Below, piece after piece: positions 7,925 to 12,811 of a stretch of DNA of 12,811 nt. The position numbers were made by a program, and so were the translations under genes. Source of the DNA: Actinomycetota bacterium (GTDB taxonomy: Bacteria; Actinomycetota; Actinomycetes; Nanopelagicales; Nanopelagicaceae); NCBI GenBank assembly GCA_005787645.1, contig SYAM01000051.1, positions 1 through 12,811 on the forward strand, read 5' to 3'. The notes beneath the pieces are model-generated. The model was not told the origin of the DNA and ran no database searches. It saw only the letters and a list, made by a program, of their open reading frames with translations. Each line of letters opens with the position of its first letter. Position 1 is the first letter of the stretch.

Positions 7925-9084
7925 CACTGGCCAGTGGAATTCGAAGAAAAGGTAACCGGTCGCGCTTTGAGCGAGTCGCGATAGTTGATCGTTTCGATAT
8001 TCCGCTGCTCATTGCAGTTACGGCGCTCTTAGCCATCGGAATTCTTCTCGTATATGCGGCAACGCGGGATTGGTTTGCCTCATTTGGCGGAGATCCTGAG
8101 TATTACTTGAAGCGCCACGCGCTCAACATCGTCATTGGACTACTTCTTGCCTTTGGAACGACGTTGATTGATTATCGATTACTGCGAGCATATACACCGA
8201 TTCTTTGGGCAATTTCTGTCTTGGGGCTGATTGCAGTACTCATTCCAGGTATAGGTGCGACTGTCAACGGTGCGCGCGCATGGATTGCATTACCAGGTGG
8301 GCTGCAGATTCAACCTGCAGAACTTGCCAAAATAGCAATCATCGTTGGCATAGCCATGATCTTGGCTGAAAAACATGATGGATATGAAGAACCGCAAGCA
8401 ATAGATGTACTGCAAGCGCTCGCGGTGGCAGCGATACCCGTCCTGCTCATAGTTGTACAACCAGATTTGGGCACAACAGTAATCATCGGGGCATCTGTGG
8501 TCACCATGATTGCTGTCTCTGGGGCGCAATTACGTTGGAGCGTAGGGCTCCTGGGCTTGGCTGGAATTGGCGCTTTTGTCGCAATCAAATTAGGAGTGGT
8601 GGCTGATTATCAGTTGAACCGTCTGCAATCCTTTGTTGATCCAACAGCAGATCCACAAAGCACTGGTTATCAGTTACGACAGGCTCGAATCACCATTGGT
8701 TCCGGAGGATTATTCGGGAAGGGATTGTTCAACGGACCACAGACAAGCGGACGCTTTGTACCGGAACAACAAACCGATTTTATCTTCACGGTTGCCGGCG
8801 AGGAATTTGGTTTTGTCGGTTGCGCAATCATCGTCGCGCTATACGCACTCCTTCTGTGGCGAGCATTCATCATCGCACGAAGAGCGAACGATCTCTTTGG
8901 CAGACTTGTTGGCTTGGGCGTCACTGCATGGTTTGGCTTTCAGATATTCGAAAATATCGGCATGACACTTGGACTCGCTCCTATGACAGGGGTGCCCTTG
9001 CCACTGCTCTCCTACGGTGGTTCAAGCATGTTTGCTACCCTGATAGGAGTAGGCCTTTTGCTCAATATTCGCGCTCGGAGCTAG
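7921..9084 (+). CDS. rodA: Peptidoglycan glycosyltransferase RodA (SEDS family)
   Basis: Polytopic membrane enzyme that polymerises lipid II into glycan strands for side-wall growth, paired with the PBP2 encoded just upstream. The 387 residues show about ten hydrophobic segments after a basic cytoplasmic N-terminus (1-25). SEDS landmarks: NGARAWI at 116-122, including the conserved Trp; QPAELAK at 131-137; VQPDLGT at 179-185; FVPEQQTDFIF at 279-289, whose Asp (D286) corresponds to the catalytic aspartate; and GVPLPLLSYGGSS at 357-369. FtsW is the main alternative because motifs are shared, but the position in the mre-PBP2 cluster makes RodA much more likely. The start ATG overlaps the PBP2 stop as ATGA and has no Shine-Dalgarno site of its own, so translation should depend on ribosomes finishing the upstream gene. 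Confidence 0.95.
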   Translation: MTLASGIRRKGNRSRFERVAIVDRFDIPLLIAVTALLAIGILLVYAATRDWFASFGGDPEYYLKRHALNIVIGLLLAFGTTLIDYRLLRAYTPILWAISVLGLIAVLIPGIGATVNGARAWIALPGGLQIQPAELAKIAIIVGIAMILAEKHDGYEEPQAIDVLQALAVAAIPVLLIVVQPDLGTTVIIGASVVTMIAVSGAQLRWSVGLLGLAGIGAFVAIKLGVVADYQLNRLQSFVDPTADPQSTGYQLRQARITIGSGGLFGKGLFNGPQTSGRFVPEQQTDFIFTVAGEEFGFVGCAIIVALYALLLWRAFIIARRANDLFGRLVGLGVTAWFGFQIFENIGMTLGLAPMTGVPLPLLSYGGSSMFATLIGVGLLLNIRARS

Positions 9085-9107
9085 TTATCTGCCATACTTA
9101 GGGGGAG

Positions 9108-9141
9108 CGCAGCCTCGAGTTCAACAGATCTCGGTGGCGCG
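9108..9141 (+). promoter_or_regulatory. Imperfect hairpin in the rodA-rne gap
   Basis: Bases 9108-9119 can pair with 9130-9141 in 11 base pairs, interrupted by a bulged A (9111) and a bulged T (9135), around a 10-base loop. A T-run (9151-9155) follows ten bases after the stem, too far for a normal intrinsic terminator. It could be a weak rodA terminator or part of the rne leader. I see no convincing -35/-10 pair in the gap; CATACT at 9093-9098 is the best -10 candidate and is weak. Confidence 0.35.
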
Positions 9142-9172
9142 ACCAAAGAATTTTTCTAAAAAACGAGAATTA

Positions 9173-9190
9173 GTTCTACTTTGGTAGAAC
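9173..9190 (+). repeat. Perfect 7-bp inverted repeat just upstream of rne
   Basis: GTTCTAC and GTAGAAC are exact reverse complements separated by TTTG. The repeat ends 16 bases before the rne ATG. In RNA it would form a small hairpin next to a start codon that has only a weak Shine-Dalgarno sequence. As DNA it could be an operator, since it contains TACTTT (9177-9182), which fits TANNNT. The symmetry is seen directly; the role is not known. Confidence 0.6.
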
Positions 9191-9206
9191 GTGAAATGAG
9201 TACAGC

Positions 9207-11468
9207 ATGGCTGCACCAGCGCGTAAGCGCGTTTTAAAGAAAGTCGCTACAAAAAAAGGTAGCGAGAACCAGGCATCTACCGACTCCAAGGGAGAAAAGC
9301 CAGCCAAGAAAGCGAGAGCTGCTGCTCCTGTTAAAGCCTCCAAGAAGAAGAGCGCTCCAGTTGTTGAAAGCGGCGCCGCTCAAGAGGGTGCGCCGGCAAG
9401 TGTGCCATCAAGTTCCAAAGCGAAAAAGGGCGTAATACCAGTACCGATTTTCCAAGCTCCGACCAGGTCAACCAGTAAAGATTCCAGAAAAGATTCGAGT
9501 AAAGAGACTAGTAAGAAAGCGGCTGCGTCAAAGAGCGCGCCAGAGCCAACAAGTGAAGCAAGTCAAAGCGCAGATGTAGGCCAATCAGGCGAAGGACGTT
9601 CTCGCCACCGTAATCGCAGACGTGGTGGAAGAGGTCGTGGGCGTAATCACAATCAGGATGCTCATGATGCATCGAGTAGTGATAGCGAAGGTACCGAAGA
9701 GAATTCGAGTATCAATGAAGATAGTTCAGCAACCCATCGTCGACGACGTCGGCGGGTAGCAGGATCCGGTGAGGTTGAAGCGCAGACGCTCGTTGAAGAT
9801 GGAGTTGTTACCACCATCAAGGTTCGGGAACCTAAGCAACGTGCAGAACGTGGCGATGATTCAAGTTCTACCCGAGTAGATAAGCGTGGACGGCGCCGAG
9901 ACCGCGACAGAGATAGAGATCGCGATAATCCGCGCTCCTTTCACGGAAATCGACGCCCAGCAGTCATTACTGAATCGGAATTTCTGGCTCGACGCGAGAA
10001 TGTCGATCGCACAATGCTCGTGCGACAAACCGGAGATAGGACTCAGATTGCAGTTCTCGAGGATAAAATCTTGGTAGAGCATTATGTCAATCGTGCATCG
10101 AGCGCCTCGTATGTGGGCAACGTTTATTTGGGTAGGGTCCAAAATGTTCTGCCAAGCATGGAAGCGGCCTTCGTTGATATTGGAAAAGGGCGCAATGCAG
10201 TGCTCTATGCCGGAGAGGTCAACTGGGATGCTGCAGGCCTAGCTGATGGCACTCCCCGGAAGATCGAGTTCGCACTGAAGACTGGTCAACCAGTTTTAGT
10301 CCAAGTAACGAAGGATCCAATGGGACAGAAAGGTGCGCGTCTGACGAGTCAGATTTCGCTTCCTGGTCGATACCTTGTGTATGTCCCTGCAGGTGCGATG
10401 AGTGGAATCAGCCGTCGCCTTCCAGATACTGAGCGCTCGCGCCTCAAATCAATATTGAAGAATCTGGTACCTGAGGAGGCAGGCGTGATCGTACGTACTG
10501 CGGCTGAAGGTGCCACCGAAGAAGAACTCACTCGTGATGTCGCACGATTACAAGCGCAGTGGGAAGTCATCGATCAGAAGGCAAAGGATCCGAGCGCAAG
10601 TGCGCCATCACTTTTGTATGCAGAGCCTGACCTCAATATCCGAGTAGTTCGCGATATCTTCAATGAAGATTTCAACTTGCTTCATGTTCAAGGTGATGAT
10701 GCGTGGGATGAGATTAATAACTACTTGGGCTTTGTTGCGCCGGATCTCGTTCAAAAGATTTCCAAATGGCATAAGCCATCTGACATCTTTGCTGAGCATC
10801 GAGTCGAAGAGCAGCTCGCAAAGGCTCTCGATCGTAAGGTTTACCTTCCATCCGGTGGCTCCCTAGTAATTGATCGCACTGAAGCAATGATAGTTATCGA
10901 TGTAAACACCGGAAAGTTCATCGGTAAGGGCGGTAACCTCGAGGAAACGGTAACGAAGAACAATTTAGAAGCGGCCGAGGAAATTGCGCGACAACTTCGA
11001 CTCCGCGATTTGGGCGGAATCATCGTCGTCGACTTCATCGATATGGTGTTGGAATCGAATCGAGATATGGTCTTGCGTCGTTTGACTGAATGTCTTGGTC
11101 GCGATCGAACCAAACATCAAGTCGCTGAAGTGACTTCACTTGGATTAGTCCAGATGACCCGAAAACGTGTGGGTCAAGGTTTGATCGAAGCATTCTCAAC
11201 GACATGCGAGAGCTGTCATGGTCGCGGCATCCACATCCATATGGATCCCGTTCCGATGGCTGCGCAATCACGGAACCTCGATGATCACGAGGAGGAGACC
11301 GATCGCGATATCGATCGCGACACAGATCGCGATACTGGGAAGCCAACCGAACAGGTGGAGCACTCTGATCTGCCCATCGTCGACACTCCGGTTCACAGTC
11401 CGGTTTCCAGCGGCCGACGAGGGCGCCGTCGAGTCAGCAGCGGTGGGGTCATTACCCCTTCAGTTTGA
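9207..11468 (+). CDS. rne: Ribonuclease E/G with disordered basic N-terminal extension
   Basis: Endoribonuclease for mRNA decay and for rRNA and tRNA maturation. ATG 9207 is the only start, because an in-frame TGA lies at 9192. The 753 residues fall into three parts. Residues 1-265 look disordered: a Lys/Ala-rich start, an Arg/Gly stretch (RNRRRGGRGRGR, 135-146) and five Arg-Asp pairs at 231-240. The catalytic core spans about 266-685, with an S1-type region near 269-340 including YVGNVYLGRV (302-311). The Mg-binding aspartates are D565 in VIDVNTGKF and D609 in VVDFIDM, and the zinc-link CESC is at 667-670. A short charged tail carries Arg-Asp repeats and ends RRGRRRVSSGG. The core position is like that of actinobacterial RNase E, whose core sits centrally, but the protein is shorter than the Mycobacterium and Streptomyces versions. 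It is followed by the rplU promoter. Confidence 0.96.
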   Translation: MAAPARKRVLKKVATKKGSENQASTDSKGEKPAKKARAAAPVKASKKKSAPVVESGAAQEGAPASVPSSSKAKKGVIPVPIFQAPTRSTSKDSRKDSSKETSKKAAASKSAPEPTSEASQSADVGQSGEGRSRHRNRRRGGRGRGRNHNQDAHDASSSDSEGTEENSSINEDSSATHRRRRRRVAGSGEVEAQTLVEDGVVTTIKVREPKQRAERGDDSSSTRVDKRGRRRDRDRDRDRDNPRSFHGNRRPAVITESEFLARRENVDRTMLVRQTGDRTQIAVLEDKILVEHYVNRASSASYVGNVYLGRVQNVLPSMEAAFVDIGKGRNAVLYAGEVNWDAAGLADGTPRKIEFALKTGQPVLVQVTKDPMGQKGARLTSQISLPGRYLVYVPAGAMSGISRRLPDTERSRLKSILKNLVPEEAGVIVRTAAEGATEEELTRDVARLQAQWEVIDQKAKDPSASAPSLLYAEPDLNIRVVRDIFNEDFNLLHVQGDDAWDEINNYLGFVAPDLVQKISKWHKPSDIFAEHRVEEQLAKALDRKVYLPSGGSLVIDRTEAMIVIDVNTGKFIGKGGNLEETVTKNNLEAAEEIARQLRLRDLGGIIVVDFIDMVLESNRDMVLRRLTECLGRDRTKHQVAEVTSLGLVQMTRKRVGQGLIEAFSTTCESCHGRGIHIHMDPVPMAAQSRNLDDHEEETDRDIDRDTDRDTGKPTEQVEHSDLPIVDTPVHSPVSSGRRGRRRVSSGGVITPSV
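11298..11333 (+). repeat. Three tandem copies of a 12-bp unit inside rne
   Basis: The unit is NNN-GAT-CGC-GAY, in frame, at 11298-11309, 11310-11321 and 11322-11333. It encodes TDRD, IDRD and TDRD (residues 698-709). The copies are nearly identical at DNA level, including synonymous positions, which suggests recent slippage rather than only selection for the peptide. Confidence 0.8.
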
Positions 11469-11494
11469 CCTGCGGGGGCGCCAATCCGTACCCT
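11465..11494 (+). promoter_or_regulatory. Likely promoter of rplU-rpmA
   Basis: TTGACC at 11465-11470 matches five of six bases of the -35 consensus. It is followed after 18 bases by TACCCT at 11489-11494, a TANNNT -10 element. Transcription would start near 11501, giving a leader of about 50 bases. The -35 overlaps the TGA stop of rne (11466-11468), so the two genes are packed without any spare DNA. Confidence 0.65.
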
Positions 11495-11517
11495 TAGCAG
11501 GCTTGAGAGTTGGACGA

Positions 11518-11533
11518 GCGGGGTGAATCCCGC
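11518..11533 (+). promoter_or_regulatory. Short hairpin in the rplU leader
   Basis: GCGGG (11518-11522) pairs with CCCGC (11529-11533) around a six-base loop, followed by an A-run and then the GAGGAG ribosome site. It is not a terminator because no T-run follows. It may be a leader structure for ribosomal protein control, but the stem is only five pairs long. Confidence 0.35.
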
Positions 11534-11551
11534 AAAAAATTGAGGAGAATC

Positions 11552-11854
11552 GTGTACGCAATCGTTAAGGCTGGCGCACGCCAGGAGCGGGTCTCTGTCG
11601 GTGAGGTCCTCGACATCGATCGAGTAGAAGCCTCCGTTGGAGCAACTCTCTCCCTGCCACTGCTCCTTCTTGTCGATGGCGGCAAAATCTCCACTCCCGG
11701 CGCAGGGTCGACCGTCAGCGCTGAGGTGCTCGATGAAGTGAAAGGCCCAAAGATCGACATCCTTCGCTACAAGAGCAAGACTGGCTATCGTCGCCGTCAA
11801 GGTTTCCGTGCGAAGAAGACTCGCATCAAAGTTACCGCGATCAACAGCAAGTAA
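11552..11854 (+). CDS. rplU: 50S ribosomal protein bL21 (GTG start)
   Basis: Binds 23S rRNA in the large ribosomal subunit. I place the start at GTG 11552, giving 100 residues beginning MYAIVKAGARQERVSVGEVL, exactly the family's conserved N-terminus. The frame is open further upstream to 11510, but those extra 14 codons would run through the leader. GAGGAG at 11542-11547 lies four to five bases before the GTG and fixes the choice. The C-terminal KSKTGYRRRQGFRAKKTRI stretch (residues 75-93) is the typical basic rRNA-binding end. It is separated from rpmA by 41 bases and is cotranscribed with it, as in most bacteria. No anomaly in the protein. Confidence 0.97.
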   Translation: MYAIVKAGARQERVSVGEVLDIDRVEASVGATLSLPLLLLVDGGKISTPGAGSTVSAEVLDEVKGPKIDILRYKSKTGYRRRQGFRAKKTRIKVTAINSK

Positions 11855-11864
11855 ATTTAGTAGA

Positions 11865-11882
11865 CCAGTAAAACCAGTAAAA
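11865..11882 (+). repeat. Tandem 9-bp direct repeat between rplU and rpmA
   Basis: CCAGTAAAA occurs twice back to back (11865-11873 and 11874-11882), ending directly at the rpmA ribosome site AAGGAGA (11881-11887). It is probably a slippage duplication in a spacer; no function is evident. Confidence 0.6.
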
Positions 11883-11895
11883 GGAGAGTAGAGCG

Positions 11896-12147
11896 ATGGC
11901 AAGTAAAAAAGGTGTCTCCTCGACCCGCAATGGTCGCGACTCTAATCCACAATTCCTTGGTGTGAAGCGCTTTGCTGGACAGATAGTTCGCACAGGCGAG
12001 ATTCTTGTGCGTCAACGCGGAACTCACTTTCACCCAGGAGCAAATGTCGGTCGCGGCAAAGATGACACGCTCTTTGCACTCGCCGCCGGATCTGTCTCCT
12101 TTGGCAATGCACGTGGTCGTCGCGTGGTGAATGTTCTCCCTCAATAA
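11896..12147 (+). CDS. rpmA: 50S ribosomal protein bL27
   Basis: Large-subunit protein whose flexible N-terminus reaches towards the peptidyl transferase centre. The 83 residues match the family closely: MASKKGVSSTRNGRDSN at the start, LGVKRFAGQ at 21-29, RQRGTHFHPGANVGRGKDDT near the middle and LFALAAGSV after it. The N-terminus begins directly with Ala-Ser-Lys-Lys-Gly, so there is no sign of the cleaved extension found in Firmicutes and their relatives. AAGGAGA at 11881-11887 is a strong ribosome site at eight bases from the ATG. It is the second gene of the rplU-rpmA unit and is followed within 20 bases by a strong intrinsic terminator. Confidence 0.98.
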   Translation: MASKKGVSSTRNGRDSNPQFLGVKRFAGQIVRTGEILVRQRGTHFHPGANVGRGKDDTLFALAAGSVSFGNARGRRVVNVLPQ

Positions 12148-12164
12148 TCAACGGACTTATTTTT

Positions 12165-12193
12165 AGCGGGTCCGCATACGGGCCCGCTTTTTT
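12165..12193 (+). terminator. Intrinsic terminator after rpmA
   Basis: AGCGGGTCCG (12165-12174) pairs with CGGGCCCGCT (12179-12188) in ten pairs, one of them T-G, around the tetraloop CATA. A run of six T follows (12188-12193). The upstream flank is T-rich rather than A-rich, so it works only for + strand transcription. It ends the rplU-rpmA transcript and lies only 25 bases before obg. Confidence 0.92.
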
Positions 12194-12218
12194 ATTTAGG
12201 AAGAGGTGAATACATCAG

Positions 12219-12811
12219 ATGTCAGCAGTTACATTCATCGATCAAGCTCGACTCCTTGCCCAGGCAGGAAGTGGCGGTAACGGTTGCGTCTCGGTGCACC
12301 GCGAAAAGTTCAAACCACTAGGTGGGCCGGACGGTGGCAATGGTGGTCGTGGCGGAGATGTCATTCTCGTAGTCGATCCGAGCGTTACTACACTCCTTGA
12401 TTTTCATTACAGTCCACATCGCACAGCAACCTCTGGTCGCCATGGTCAAGGTGGACATAAAGATGGTCCACAGGGGGAAGATCTAACGCTGCCTGTTCCT
12501 GAAGGAACGGTTCTGCGCGATCCTCATGGAAATATCATCGCCGACTTACTGGGAGTCGGTACTCGTTTTGTCGTTGCTCGCGGTGGCGCTGGTGGGTTGG
12601 GAAATGCAGCGTTGGCATCCTCCAGACGGCGTGCACCTGGTTTTGCCCTATTGGGTGAACCCGGTGAAAAGATTGAATTAACCCTTGAACTCAAGAGCGT
12701 TGCTGACATCGCCTTGGTGGGCTACCCATCGGCAGGTAAGTCTTCGTTGATTGCTGCAATCTCCGCAGCGCGACCAAAGATTGCCGAGTATCCCTTCACC
12801 ACATTGGTCCC
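12219..12811 (+). CDS. obg: GTPase Obg/CgtA, N-terminal part (3' end outside window)
   Basis: Essential GTPase of large-subunit assembly and stress signalling. The frame is open to the last base, so 197 codons are visible of a family usually 430-500 residues long. Residues 1-158 form the Gly-rich Obg fold: MSAVTFIDQARLLAQAGSGG at the start, then GGPDGGNGGRGGDV (35-48), SGRHGQGGHKDGPQGED (72-88) and ARGGAGGLGN (120-129). The G domain begins at about 160 with the P-loop GYPSAGKSS (168-176) and the switch I threonines in YPFTTL (191-196); the remaining G motifs are cut off. The start ATG has AGAGGTGA (12202-12209) nine bases upstream. The terminator directly upstream suggests that expression is lower than for the ribosomal genes, or depends on read-through. 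I see no good promoter in the 25 bases between them. Confidence 0.96.
   Translation, partial: MSAVTFIDQARLLAQAGSGGNGCVSVHREKFKPLGGPDGGNGGRGGDVILVVDPSVTTLLDFHYSPHRTATSGRHGQGGHKDGPQGEDLTLPVPEGTVLRDPHGNIIADLLGVGTRFVVARGGAGGLGNAALASSRRRAPGFALLGEPGEKIELTLELKSVADIALVGYPSAGKSSLIAAISAARPKIAEYPFTTLV

Noticed and set aside
9108..9155. Calling the rodA-rne hairpin a true terminator
   Set aside because: The T-run is ten bases away from the stem and the stem has two bulges; kept only as a possible leader structure.
9173..9190. Reading the inverted repeat as a LexA/SOS box
   Set aside because: The actinobacterial box has GAAC on the left and GTTC on the right around a short centre; here the order is reversed and the spacing does not fit.
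11510..11551. Upstream extension of the rplU frame
   Set aside because: The family N-terminus starts exactly at GTG 11552, with GAGGAG just before it.
11393..11902. 169-codon open frame on the - strand over the end of rne and rplU
   Set aside because: Its codons mirror the conserved bL21 gene and the rplU promoter; no recognisable domain and no ribosome site noticed.
1..12811. Mobile element, CRISPR array, tRNA, prophage or defence genes
   Set aside because: Reading through the window I found no repeat-spacer pattern, transposase or integrase motifs, cloverleaf sequence, or gene out of keeping with its conserved neighbours.

Overview
The window is an ordinary, tightly packed chromosomal block from an actinobacterium. 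It holds thirteen protein genes, all on the + strand: valS (3' part), folC, a DUF4233 membrane protein gene, ndk, mreB, mreC, mreD, a PBP2 gene, rodA, rne, rplU, rpmA and obg (5' part). This gene order is the one known from Streptomyces and other Actinobacteria. By eye the base composition is near 50% G+C, low for the phylum, and intergenic gaps are very short (longest 122 bases). Together with a retained mreBCD set this suggests a small-genome, probably aquatic actinobacterium (Nanopelagicales-like lineages are one possibility). That lineage guess is inference only.

Layout. Bases 1-2867: valS, folC and the DUF4233 gene, spaced by 15 and 2 bases, covering tRNA charging, folate metabolism and an uncharacterised small membrane protein. 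Bases 2885-9084: ndk followed by the cell-elongation (Rod) genes mreB, mreC, mreD, PBP2 and rodA. These are joined by overlaps or tiny gaps (TAATG, 37 bases, 2 bases, 8-base overlap, ATGA). ndk is preceded by a TAGGCT hexamer placed so that the A of its ATG would be the first transcribed base, so this block may begin with a leaderless transcript. Bases 9085-9206: a leader with two possible hairpins before rne. Bases 9207-11468: an RNase E/G with a long disordered basic N-terminal region. Bases 11465-12193: a likely promoter overlapping the rne stop codon, then rplU, rpmA and a strong intrinsic terminator. Bases 12219-12811: the start of obg, which runs off the window.

How the genes work together. 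MreB filaments, MreC, MreD, the transpeptidase PBP2 and the glycosyltransferase RodA form the machine that inserts peptidoglycan along the cell side wall. RNase E, bL21, bL27 and Obg serve RNA turnover and assembly of the large ribosomal subunit. Ndk balances nucleoside triphosphate pools.

I found no mobile element, CRISPR array, tRNA, rRNA or sign of gene transfer, and no gene family new to me. The observations worth a second look are regulatory (ndk start, rne leader, rplU promoter, terminator before obg) and protein-architectural (RNase E tails, MreC tail, DUF4233).
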